This document shows, piece after piece, positions 1 to 6,218 of a stretch of 8,238 nucleotides of DNA. The first letter of the stretch is position 1; each line of letters opens with the position of its first letter. Source of the stretch: Helicobacteraceae bacterium (GTDB lineage: Bacteria > Campylobacterota > Campylobacteria > Campylobacterales > SZUA-545); contig JAISOU010000029.1 in NCBI GenBank assembly GCA_031275395.1, positions 1-8,238 on the forward strand, written 5' to 3'. A model generated the notes under the pieces. The model ran no database searches. It was not told the origin of the DNA and was given only the letters and a program-made list of their open reading frames with translations. The translations under genes and the position numbers were made by a program.

Positions 1-119
1 GAAAACTGTTTAACCGCCTCTTGAAAATTGCCGCTACCATAAGCGGCAAAGCCGCGATCGAAAGCCGCGCTATTTGCATAAGCAAAAGCGGACATTAAGC
101 AAAAAGCGATAAACGCTTT
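1..119. repeat. Left arm of a perfect 119-bp inverted repeat
   Basis: Positions 1-119 are the exact reverse complement of 8120-8238. The first mismatch is at 120 against 8119. The arm covers the signal peptide (from codon 6) and mature N-terminus of the left Sel1/TPR-like gene, and reaches the first base of the window, so its outer limit is unknown. Identity includes all synonymous positions. This indicates recent duplication, gene conversion, or two contig ends meeting the same repeat. Confidence 0.97.
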
Positions 120-134
120 ACCGATTGTTTTCAT
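1..134 (-). CDS. Secreted Sel1/TPR-like repeat protein, 5' end only (left copy)
   Basis: This is the first 44 codons of a gene running leftward off the window. The start is ATG at 134, with AAAGGA (142-147 on the complement) 7 nt upstream. The product begins with a signal peptide: MKTIGK, a hydrophobic stretch, then AFAYA followed by NS, so signal peptidase I would cut after about residue 20. The mature start, AAFDRGFAAYGSGNFQEAVK, has the helix-turn-helix pattern (small residue, aromatic, Gly-Asn-Phe, Glu-Ala) of TPR or Sel1-like repeats, as in Helicobacter Hcp-type cysteine-rich proteins. A periplasmic or secreted protein is therefore likely, but the function is unknown and the repeat number cannot be seen. 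It lies 124 nt downstream of hisG on the same strand, with a possible promoter of its own. From codon 6 on it is identical at DNA level to the right-hand copy. Confidence 0.75.
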   Translation of the reverse strand, partial: MKTIGKAFIAFCLMSAFAYANSAAFDRGFAAYGSGNFQEAVKQF

Positions 135-241
135 CTTTATATCCTTTACCCGATTTTAGCTTCTTTTTGAAATATCTAATGCCCGCAAAACCGCCTATCG
201 AAACGCCTTTGTCTATAGATTTAGTGAAAATGACTAGCGTC

Positions 242-247
242 ATTATA
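242..247 (-). promoter_or_regulatory. Candidate -10 box (TATAAT) for the left Sel1/TPR-like gene
   Basis: The complement reads TATAAT at 247-242, just after the hisG stop, which would give a leader of about 100 nt before the ATG at 134. No convincing -35 is seen, as is common for Campylobacterota sigma-70 promoters. A 6-bp inverted repeat (229-234 with 239-244, loop TAGC) overlaps the box. Read leftward it is followed by four Ts, so it could instead be a weak terminator for the hisG operon or an operator. The rest of the 135-258 spacer shows no gene. Confidence 0.4.
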
Positions 248-258
248 TTCCGCCGCGT

Positions 259-870
259 TTAGATCGCTTGCGCGATCGCCGATCTTAAAGCCAAAATATC
301 CGCTTTGCGTTCGATAAAAGAGTCGCGGTTGGCAAACAGCCGCGCGGAGGATTCAAAAATAGTTTCGATCGCCTCCAAGCCGTTTTCCTCCATCGTTTTT
401 CCCGTTTCGACAATATCGACGATTGCGTCGGCAAGCCCGACAAGCGGCGCTAATTCGATCGATCCGTAGAGTTTAATAATCTCGACCGCCATTGCCTTTT
501 GCGCGAAAAAGCGTTTCGTGATATTGACCATCTTTGTCGCCACTCTGACGCGGGTTTTAGACAGATCGAGCCGCTCGCCCTTTTTCATAGCCAAAACCGC
601 TTTGCAACGCCCGATTTTCAAATCCAGCAACTCGGTTACGGGCGCGTTTTGCTCCAATAGCGCGTCTTTGCCGCAGATTCCAATCTCCGCCGCGCCGCGA
701 GTTACGTAGGTCGGCACGTCTTGCGATCGCACGAGCAAAAAGCGAAAACCCGCTTTTTCTAAAATCAGTTTTCGGTTTTCAAAGGCGAAACTTTCGCCGT
801 GAATCTTTTTGAAAAACGCCAACGTTTCGTCGGCTATCCGTCCTTTTGGAAGCGCGATTGTGAGCGTCAA
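259..870 (-). CDS. hisG: ATP phosphoribosyltransferase, short form (HisG)
   Basis: HisG catalyses the first step of histidine biosynthesis, joining ATP and PRPP to give N1-(5-phosphoribosyl)-ATP in the cytoplasm. The 203-residue product opens with TIALPKGR (3-11), followed by DVPTYVTRGAAEIGICGKD (51-69), RVATKMVNITKRFF (109-122), SIELAPLVGLADAI (137-150) and the PRPP-binding segment DAIVDIVETGKTM (148-160). The length matches the short HisG-S form, which lacks the C-terminal regulatory domain and normally works with HisZ; no hisZ is visible here. The start is TTG at 870, inside the TTGA that holds the coaX stop, with AAAGGA 8 nt upstream on the complement. It is the last gene of the operon. 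Identification is firm; the TTG start is well supported but not proven. Confidence 0.96.
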   Translation of the reverse strand: MTLTIALPKGRIADETLAFFKKIHGESFAFENRKLILEKAGFRFLLVRSQDVPTYVTRGAAEIGICGKDALLEQNAPVTELLDLKIGRCKAVLAMKKGERLDLSKTRVRVATKMVNITKRFFAQKAMAVEIIKLYGSIELAPLVGLADAIVDIVETGKTMEENGLEAIETIFESSARLFANRDSFIERKADILALRSAIAQAI

Positions 871-1493
871 AATTCAAATCCTTTGATTATTTTTTCCATA
901 CCCTTAAATATAAGCGAATTATCCACGATAGAACCTTCAAAAAACCGCGAAAAATACGCTCCGTCGCCGCCCGTAAGAATAATCGGCTTATTACGGGCAA
1001 GCCGCTCTACCGCTCTGATCAGCGGCGTTATCACTCCGTAGCTGATCGCGTCGGCGGTGCTTTGCGGCAGACATTCAAGGTCGATCGAGAAGTTCATCGC
1101 CTTTTGCAGTCGCGGCGAAATCTGCGCGTACATATGTTGAAATCTGACTAGCCCCGGGTAGATAAAACCGCCCAGATGAACGTTATCGCGCATTATATCG
1201 ACGGTGATCGCGCTACCCGCATCGACCAAAACGCCCGTTTCTATCGCCATACAAGCGACGGCGCGATCAACGCCAAGTCCGTAATAGAGCGTATCCAGTT
1301 TGACGAACGGTTCGAGATCGAATATCTGATAACGCCGCGCTAATCGGCGCGTCGCGTCGCTATTAACGCTGACGACGTATATCGTTTCTCCCTTTTCGAG
1401 CTTTAGATCGGGCGTAGAGTTTATGGCGGTTTTCCAGATTCGACCGCTTTGCATAAAGTGATAGTGCGTATTTCCAATTTCGCATAAGATCAC
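867..1493 (-). CDS. coaX: Type III pantothenate kinase (CoaX)
   Basis: CoaX phosphorylates pantothenate with ATP, the first step of coenzyme A synthesis. Type III enzymes belong to the ASKHA (acetate kinase/Hsp70/actin) fold and resist CoA feedback. The 208-residue product shows LCEIGNTHYHF near the N-terminus (the phosphate-binding DxGNT region), YYGLGVDR (70-77, the GxDR pantothenate-site motif), VDAGSAITVD (90-99) and GGFIYPGL (108-115). The short length and DAGSAIT match the Helicobacter type as I recall it. The first motif has Glu5 where the family usually has the catalytic Asp, a conservative but notable change. The start is GTG at 1493, sharing one base with the recombinase stop (TAGTG). 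The stop overlaps the hisG start by 4 nt. Both junctions imply coupled translation. Confidence 0.94.
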   Translation of the reverse strand: MILCEIGNTHYHFMQSGRIWKTAINSTPDLKLEKGETIYVVSVNSDATRRLARRYQIFDLEPFVKLDTLYYGLGVDRAVACMAIETGVLVDAGSAITVDIMRDNVHLGGFIYPGLVRFQHMYAQISPRLQKAMNFSIDLECLPQSTADAISYGVITPLIRAVERLARNKPIILTGGDGAYFSRFFEGSIVDNSLIFKGMEKIIKGFEF

Positions 1494-2326
1494 TAGGCGA
1501 ACCTTAAAGCCGCTCCCAGCGGGTGATAACGATCGACGCTTTCTAAAAGATGACGGCGTTCAAGATGGGTATAAATCTGCGTCGCGTTTAGGCTGGAATG
1601 TCCTAGCAGCTCCTGAACGACGCGCAGATCCGCGCCGCCCGTGATCAGAGAGGTGGCGAAACTATGGCGTAGCGAATGCGGCGAAACGCCCAAGATTTTG
1701 CGCGTGATCAAAAAAGCAAAAACGCGGCTAAGCGGTTTACCTTTGTAGTTGATAAACAGGCGCGAGCTGAAAAACGGGCGATCGGCGATATAGCTATCGA
1801 GCGCGGTTAGGGCGCGCTTTGCGATTGGCACGATCCGCTCTTTCGCGCCTTTGCCGAAACGTATGCGAATCCAGCCGCTTTCTATATCGTCGGTCTGCGC
1901 TTTGAGCGCTTCGCTAATTCGCGCCCCGCTTGCGTATAAAAACAAGATCAAAGCGTAGTCGCGCTTACCGATCCAACCGCTTTGGTCGATCGTCGATAAG
2001 GCGCGTTCGATCGTTTCGGCGCTAAGATATTTCGGCAACGATCGCGGAACTTTCGCGCCTTTGATCTTATAGGTTTCGTCGCTAAGAAGCCGTTCGTAGC
2101 TCCAATCCAAAAAGCGGTTAATCGCGCTTAGTTTGCGATTTAGCGTGCGCGGATTATCAAAACGCGCCAAAAAAGCGTAAATATCGTCGCTATCGAGGCG
2201 ATCCAAAGATTTGTTAAACGCTTCGTTAAACTGCTCTAGATCGTTGGCGTAGGCTTCGATCGTGGCGCGGCTTAAACCCAAAACCGTTTTGCAGTGGCGC
2301 AGATAAGATTTTATCGCCTCCTTCAT
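1493..2326 (-). CDS. Xer-type (XerC/XerD-like) tyrosine recombinase
   Basis: This is a 277-residue site-specific recombinase of the tyrosine integrase family. The N-terminal core-binding (SAM-like) domain covers about 1-90 and the catalytic domain about 100-270. The catalytic set is complete: Arg136 in SGARISEAL, Lys159 in FGKGAKER, His217 and Arg220 in PHSLRHSFAT, His243 in LLGHSS and nucleophile Tyr252 in TQIYTHL. Size and motifs fit XerC/XerD rather than a phage integrase with extra domains. H. pylori and C. jejuni XerH are longer (about 350-360). A role in chromosome dimer resolution is possible, but no dif-like site was recognised here. The ATG at 2326 was chosen because it forms an ATGA overlap with the lipoprotein stop. 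A GTG at 2356 would add ten unlike residues. It sits mid-operon between envelope and metabolic genes, arguing against recent mobile-element origin. Confidence 0.93.
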   Translation of the reverse strand: MKEAIKSYLRHCKTVLGLSRATIEAYANDLEQFNEAFNKSLDRLDSDDIYAFLARFDNPRTLNRKLSAINRFLDWSYERLLSDETYKIKGAKVPRSLPKYLSAETIERALSTIDQSGWIGKRDYALILFLYASGARISEALKAQTDDIESGWIRIRFGKGAKERIVPIAKRALTALDSYIADRPFFSSRLFINYKGKPLSRVFAFLITRKILGVSPHSLRHSFATSLITGGADLRVVQELLGHSSLNATQIYTHLERRHLLESVDRYHPLGAALRFA

Positions 2327-3312
2327 CGCCAACGCGCCAGTTTGTCGTAGTGCCACGCGCCGCGTTCGTCGGCATAAACGGGGGCGCGGATCGCGTCGGG
2401 AAGCTCGTAGATTTTTACGTTTTGTAGATTGTCGCTAAAACGCGCCGCGTAGCCGCTTTGCTCCACAGCCCAAAGAACGCCGTTTTTCTCCGCCGCCGCG
2501 ACAAATCGGGCGTAAAGTAGCCGCGCGCTAGAAAGCGTCGCCAACGTCCCGCTAACGAGCAAAATCTCGCCGTCCGTCGTGAAAATATACAAACCGCTTT
2601 TTTGCAAACTAAGAAAACGAACGTCTAAATCCCTCGATCTTTGCGTTCCGTTCGGGGCGATCGACAAAACCCTGTTATTCGTAGCGGCGATCGCGTAACC
2701 GCCATGTTCGCCAAGAAATATAATGTTGCCGAAAAACTCTTCGCTTCCGACGGCGATCTCTTTTACGATCGTCGCCGAAGCGCGGCTGACTACCAACAGT
2801 TTGCCGTCTAGCGAAGGAATGATCGCCTGTTCTTTACCGATCAGCGCTCTTGCGAGGCGATCGCTAACGGCAAGCGCCGGTTTTTCCTGAGAGAAAAAGA
2901 GCGTTTTGCCCGTGTCGATCTCTATGATTCGGCAGGCGTTTGTTTTCGATACGGCGGCGATAATCGCTCCGTCGGTAGAAGCCGATACGATCGGCTCTTT
3001 GAACGAAAAGCGTTTTGTTTTGCCGTCTTTGTCGTAAAAAATCAAAGCGCCGTTTTTATCCGCCGCGATCGCGTATTCGCCGTCGATCGCAAGTAGCGAG
3101 AAGCCCTTTTCTAAACGCTCTACGGCAATCTTTTTGCGGCTGATAATTTGCCCGTTTTCCAGCGTCGCGCCATCGGCGTTGCGTAACGTTATCGGCGAAT
3201 CGAGTCGCTCGTCGTAGCTTAAACGATCGTCGATCTTGCTAGGCTCGAAAACCGCGAGTTTAGAACAGCCGCACAGCGCGAAAATCAGTAAAAGCGCCGC
3301 CGCGGTTTTCAC
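2323..3312 (-). CDS. BamB-like beta-propeller lipoprotein (putative)
   Basis: The product is a 329-residue predicted lipoprotein. It has a short basic start, a hydrophobic core and the lipobox LCGC with the lipidated Cys at residue 16. Ser follows at +2, which favours outer-membrane sorting. The mature part is built of repeated short beta-strand blocks with Gly-Asp turns, such as DGEYAIAADKNGALIFYDKD, DGKLLVVS, GGYAIAATNNRVLSIAPNG and GLYIFTTDGEILLVSG. This is the look of a PQQ/WD-type beta-propeller as in BamB, an accessory of the BAM outer-membrane protein assembly machine. The gene follows a YfgM-like gene, the same order as yfgM-bamB in E. coli, which supports the reading; sequence alone does not prove it. 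The start is GTG at 3312, overlapping the upstream TGA (GTGA), with GGAG about 10 nt upstream. The longer open frame to 3408 would bury the signal peptide. Confidence 0.72.
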   Translation of the reverse strand: MKTAAALLLIFALCGCSKLAVFEPSKIDDRLSYDERLDSPITLRNADGATLENGQIISRKKIAVERLEKGFSLLAIDGEYAIAADKNGALIFYDKDGKTKRFSFKEPIVSASTDGAIIAAVSKTNACRIIEIDTGKTLFFSQEKPALAVSDRLARALIGKEQAIIPSLDGKLLVVSRASATIVKEIAVGSEEFFGNIIFLGEHGGYAIAATNNRVLSIAPNGTQRSRDLDVRFLSLQKSGLYIFTTDGEILLVSGTLATLSSARLLYARFVAAAEKNGVLWAVEQSGYAARFSDNLQNVKIYELPDAIRAPVYADERGAWHYDKLARWR

Positions 3313-3881
3313 TTTTTGCCCGCTCCGTAATGCTCCAACGCGCCTGCGTAGCTTTTTAGATCGGAGGAGATATCTATACGCTCCAGTTGCGCGCGGGCGC
3401 TCTGCCATTCGCCTTTTTGCAACAAAAGATACGCCTCTTGAAGCGCCGCAAGCTCTTTAAGAGCCCTTGTCGTTTCGCGCATAGAGTATTTGCCTAGCGC
3501 CAGCGAATCGGAGCTTGACGCGGCGAGCTGATACGCCGCTAAATCGGCGGCGAGCGTTTCTTTTTGCGCGAGCTGTTCCAAAGCGACGCGATCGTCGGCT
3601 TTCGCCGCTTCGCCAAGCAAAAAGAGATCGTAAAGCTCCGCCGATTTTTCCTGCAAGGTCGATCGCGCCTCTATATTGGCGGGATCTTTTATCAACGCTT
3701 CCAGAGCGCTATTTGCCGCCCTTAAACGCATCTCTTTCGCCGCGCTCCAACTAAACGCCGCGATCGCCCAAACGATCAAAATCGCCGCGATCGAACCGAG
3801 CAGAACGCGGTTGCGCTTCGCCCACCTCTCAAGCCTTAAGCCAAACTCTAAAAGAGCGTCCCCTTTTTCTTTTTGCGCCAT
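3309..3881 (-). CDS. YfgM-like single-span membrane protein with periplasmic helical (TPR-like) domain
   Basis: This 190-residue protein has a charged cytoplasmic N-terminus (about 1-24), one membrane span (about 25-44, from NRVLLGSIAAILIVW) and an all-helical, Ala/Leu/Glu-rich periplasmic part. That part has TPR-like pairs, for example ALKELAALQEAYLLLQKGEW and SARAQLERI. The architecture matches YfgM (DUF2133/TPR_21), an inner-membrane protein that contacts the Sec translocon and periplasmic chaperones in E. coli. A BamB-like lipoprotein follows directly, as in E. coli. ATG at 3881 is preferred because AAGG lies 7 nt upstream and it gives MAQKEKG; the open frame reaches a TTG at 3905. It is the first gene of the five-gene operon ending in hisG. 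Homology is inferred from architecture and context rather than strong motifs. Confidence 0.7.
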   Translation of the reverse strand: MAQKEKGDALLEFGLRLERWAKRNRVLLGSIAAILIVWAIAAFSWSAAKEMRLRAANSALEALIKDPANIEARSTLQEKSAELYDLFLLGEAAKADDRVALEQLAQKETLAADLAAYQLAASSSDSLALGKYSMRETTRALKELAALQEAYLLLQKGEWQSARAQLERIDISSDLKSYAGALEHYGAGKK

Positions 3882-3904
3882 ATTTAACCTTATAAAAATG
3901 CGCA

Positions 3905-3910
3905 ATTTTA
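3905..3910 (-). promoter_or_regulatory. Candidate -10 box (TAAAAT) upstream of the yfgM-like operon
   Basis: The complement reads TAAAAT at 3910-3905, about 24 nt before the ATG at 3881. Transcription would start near 3898 with a very short leader containing AAGG. There is no clear -35. It lies in the spacer after lpxK, the only real gap upstream of the five overlapping genes, which is where an operon promoter would be expected. Confidence 0.35.
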
Positions 3911-3961
3911 GCCGCTTAGGGCTTTAGGGCGCGGTTTTTTCGCCAAAAGCCGGAATATAAG

Positions 3962-3997
3962 AAGGTTCGCCGCGTCTTTGAAGCGGGCGAACGCCTT
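3962..3997 (-). terminator. Hairpin at the lpxK stop, possible transcription terminator
   Basis: AAGG-TTCGCC (3962-3971) pairs with GGCGAA-CG-CCTT (3986-3997), leaving a 2-nt bulge in the second arm and a 14-nt loop. It begins at the lpxK stop codon. Read leftward, the stem is followed only by a mixed T-rich stretch (CTTCTTATATT), not a clean T run. It would separate the degT-like/lpxK unit from the yfgM-like operon, but could instead be a partial attenuator or mRNA 3' stabiliser. Confidence 0.4.
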
Positions 3998-4910
3998 AAA
4001 AATTAGAGGCTTTTTTATAATAGTCGTCGATCGCCATTAAAAGCCGATCGCTTACGATCATTTCAAGCTCCAAAACGCTAAGGGCGATCGCGGAAAAGTT
4101 TTCTAATTTAACCAAATCTTTACGCGTAACCAACAAAGAGTCGGCGTTGTGCTTCTTTGCGATCGCTTTTAGCGTTTCAACGTCAAAAACCGCGTGATCG
4201 CGAAAGGCGTATTTGGCGACGATCCCGCTTGGCAAAAAGGGATCAAGCCGTTTCGCGCGCGAAATTGCCGTTACTAAAACCATACGATCGGTAGGGTTTG
4301 AAACCTCGCATTTTCGCGCGAAATCTTCCCCTTCTTTTGCGATAAAGTCCGCAAGATCGTAGGCTTTAAGCGGCAGACGGTAGCAACCCGCCGGCAAAAC
4401 TCTATGATTAAGCGGTTCTGGAAACGGGCGGATTAGAACGTCAAACTTTTTAATCTCGCGGTGGCGAAAGCCGTCGTCCAAAAATACGACTTTCGCGCCA
4501 AGCTCTTTTGCCTTCAAAACGCCCGCTTTGCGATCGGTTGAAACGATTATGATCGCTCGCTCTAAAAGCGATCGGTATAAAAGCGCCTCGTCGCCTACGT
4601 CGCAAACCGCGCTTTGATCGTCTAAAACGATCAGATCGCGGCTTTTGCGCCCGTATCCCCTAAGAACGATCGCGGCTTTATCGAAACGCTTGGCGAGCGC
4701 TACGATCAGAGGCGTTTTGCCGCTTCCGCCGATCGTAAGGTTGCCGACCGAAACGACCCTGATCTCAAGATCGACGGGTTTTTTAGCGTTTAGTTTTTTC
4801 CATTGCCAAAAAGCGGCTAGTTTGCCAAGCGGCGAAAGCGCCCAAACCAAAAACTTTTGCGCAAACGAGCGGGGCGCGAACAGAAGCCCCTCTATAAATG
4901 CGATTACCAC
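3996..4910 (-). CDS. lpxK: Tetraacyldisaccharide 4'-kinase (LpxK)
   Basis: LpxK transfers phosphate from ATP to the 4' position of tetraacyldisaccharide-1-phosphate, making lipid IVA at the cytoplasmic face of the inner membrane. The 304-residue product has an N-terminal membrane-associating helix region (about 1-35), then VGNLTIGGSGKTP with the Walker A GGSGKT at 61-66, LRGYGRKS (83-90), DVGDEALLY (104-112), the family signature FLDDGFRHRE (143-152), AFRDHAVF (235-242) and LVTRKD (260-265, usually VTEKD). The length is close to normal. The start is GTG at 4910 (GTGGTAATC), overlapping the upstream gene by 7 nt, so translation is probably coupled. Its presence shows a Gram-negative with lipid A. 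Identification is firm. Confidence 0.95.
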   Translation of the reverse strand: MVIAFIEGLLFAPRSFAQKFLVWALSPLGKLAAFWQWKKLNAKKPVDLEIRVVSVGNLTIGGSGKTPLIVALAKRFDKAAIVLRGYGRKSRDLIVLDDQSAVCDVGDEALLYRSLLERAIIIVSTDRKAGVLKAKELGAKVVFLDDGFRHREIKKFDVLIRPFPEPLNHRVLPAGCYRLPLKAYDLADFIAKEGEDFARKCEVSNPTDRMVLVTAISRAKRLDPFLPSGIVAKYAFRDHAVFDVETLKAIAKKHNADSLLVTRKDLVKLENFSAIALSVLELEMIVSDRLLMAIDDYYKKASNF

Positions 4911-6025
4911 GCGCGGTTTTGATCGACCTCTTTAACCGCGTCTATAACAATCTCTCTTTCTTCGTCGTTCATATCGGTAAAGTTAGGCAAAGAAAGAATA
5001 TGCTGATAGTTGGACAACGCGCGCGGAAAATCGGTGATCTTAATCGAGTATTTAGCGCGATAGTAGCTCATCAAGTGTAGCGGAATGTAATGAACGCGGG
5101 TTTCGATCCCCTTTGCCAATAGCGCGCGGGCGAAATCGTCGCGGTTTTTATCTACCTTGATAATATAGGAGCTGTAGGCGTGATCGCCTTTTTTAACGGG
5201 CGGCGTAATATGCGCAAGATCCCCAAACGCCTCGTCGTATATGTCGGCGTTTTTGGCGCGTCTGCCGCGATCCTCCTCGTAAAAGGGCAGAACGTCTATA
5301 GCGTAGGCAATATCAAGCGCGCTTGGCTGATAGTCGTAGCCTACGTCTATCGCGTCGTAAGCGTAGGGAGTATTGGCGGCGTTTTCGTAATCCAGCGCGT
5401 AGTTGCGAAACTGCCGCGCGCGTTTGGCAAACTCTGGATTATGCGTGGCTATAAAGCCTACGTTTGCGCTTGAGCTGAAGCAGTCGATCGGCAACAGAGA
5501 GGTAACGAGTATATCGGGCGCGCCATTTTTAAGCGCTTTAGGAAAACCAAACGCTCCAAAGCTCTCTGCTATACTTAGAACGCCGCGCTTTTTTGCGATC
5601 CTAAAGAGTCGTTCCAGTCCGTCGGACTGTCCCGCCGCAAGCGTGTAAAAAATGCCGCGTATCTTTTTAGCGCGGTTTTGCGTTAGCTTCTCTTCAAGAT
5701 CGTCGAAACTCATATGAAACGAATCGGGGTCTATATCCACAAAGCGCGGCTCTGCGTCGAAATGGCGGATCATCTGCGAGGCGGCGGGGTGCGCGTTTAC
5801 CGATGAAAATATCTTATCGCCGCGTTTCATATCGATAGCGCATAGCGCGAGGTGAATTGCCGTAGCGGGATTTGTGGCCGCAATCGCGTAGGGCGCGCCA
5901 AGATAGTCGGCTACGCGTTTTTCAAGTTGCGTCAGCAGTTTAAGCCTATCGCCGCTAAGCGCCTCGCGCAAAAGATCGGGCGAAATATCTTTAGAGATGG
6001 GACGAAAAAAAGGAACTCGCAACAC
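4904..6025 (-). CDS. DegT/DnrJ/EryC1/StrS-family protein lacking the PLP lysine
   Basis: This 373-residue protein has the DegT/StrS (sugar aminotransferase) fold. It shows NPATAIHLAL (52-61, for the usual SGTAALHLAL), GYDYQPSALDIAYAI (229-243, for GYNYRxTDIQAAL), and a normal C-terminal GIETRVHYIPLHLMSYY (306-322). Two key positions differ. In the segment that is normally VIEDAAHALG, here LSIAESFGAFG (150-160), Glu154 sits where Asp contacts the PLP ring. In the segment that normally carries the Schiff-base lysine, here DILVTSLLPIDCFSSS (171-186), Asp181 takes its place in a gap-free alignment with the remembered PglE motif. Ordinary transamination is therefore unlikely. ColD (Lys to His) shows the family can change chemistry; a structural role is also possible. 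The start is GTG at 6025 with GGAGAG (6031-6036) upstream. It overlaps lpxK, suggesting an envelope-glycan connection. Confidence 0.85.
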   Translation of the reverse strand: MLRVPFFRPISKDISPDLLREALSGDRLKLLTQLEKRVADYLGAPYAIAATNPATAIHLALCAIDMKRGDKIFSSVNAHPAASQMIRHFDAEPRFVDIDPDSFHMSFDDLEEKLTQNRAKKIRGIFYTLAAGQSDGLERLFRIAKKRGVLSIAESFGAFGFPKALKNGAPDILVTSLLPIDCFSSSANVGFIATHNPEFAKRARQFRNYALDYENAANTPYAYDAIDVGYDYQPSALDIAYAIDVLPFYEEDRGRRAKNADIYDEAFGDLAHITPPVKKGDHAYSSYIIKVDKNRDDFARALLAKGIETRVHYIPLHLMSYYRAKYSIKITDFPRALSNYQHILSLPNFTDMNDEEREIVIDAVKEVDQNRAW

Positions 6026-6045
6026 GCAAACTCTCCAAAATATCT

Positions 6046-6051
6046 ATTCTA
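6046..6051 (-). promoter_or_regulatory. Candidate -10 box (TAGAAT) for the degT-like/lpxK unit
   Basis: The complement reads TAGAAT at 6051-6046, followed by an AT-rich stretch and the ribosome binding site of the gene starting at 6025. No -35 is evident. The 193-nt spacer 6026-6218 holds no gene that I can see. It contains a loose inverted repeat (6165-6170 with 6188-6193) and several T-rich tracts. Confidence 0.4.
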
Positions 6052-6218
6052 GCGACGATCCTACAATAAAGTAGCCTAGAACCCCAGAACGTCCGCCTCG
6101 TTTATTTGCGCGAAGAATAAAGGTTTTTTTGCGTTTTCGCGTACTTATAAAGACGGTTTTTGGACGCGCCGATCCCTTCGTTTGTTTGGCGCGGTAATGC
6201 GCGGCGACGGATTTTCGC

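Noticed and set aside
518-1041. Plus-strand frames antisense to hisG and coaX
   Set aside because: Both overlap well-identified enzymes on the minus strand and look like reading-frame shadows.
1493-2326. Recombinase as evidence of a genomic island or integron
   Set aside because: No att or attC-like sites or cargo genes were seen, and the gene is overlapped on both sides by operon partners, which fits a resident Xer-type enzyme.
2327-2356. GTG start at 2356 for the recombinase
   Set aside because: The ATG at 2326 forms a 4-nt overlap with the preceding stop, like the other junctions, and starts at the expected Xer N-terminus.
3313-3408. Longer N-terminus for the lipoprotein gene (start at 3408)
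   Set aside because: It would place about 30 basic residues before a clear lipoprotein signal peptide and overlap the upstream gene by 100 nt. GTG at 3312 gives a proper signal and a GTGA junction.
4645-4935. Plus-strand frame antisense to lpxK
   Set aside because: It mirrors the Walker A region of lpxK, has an arbitrary composition and no ribosome binding site worth noting.
5180-5473. Plus-strand open frames inside the degT-like gene (also 5403-5648 and 5852-6052)
   Set aside because: They lie antisense to a long frame with recognisable DegT family motifs and show no domain features of their own.
6165-6193. Inverted repeat CGCGCC/GGCGCG as a terminator for the histidine kinase
   Set aside because: The loop is 17 nt and no T run follows in the direction of transcription, so a terminator call is not supported.
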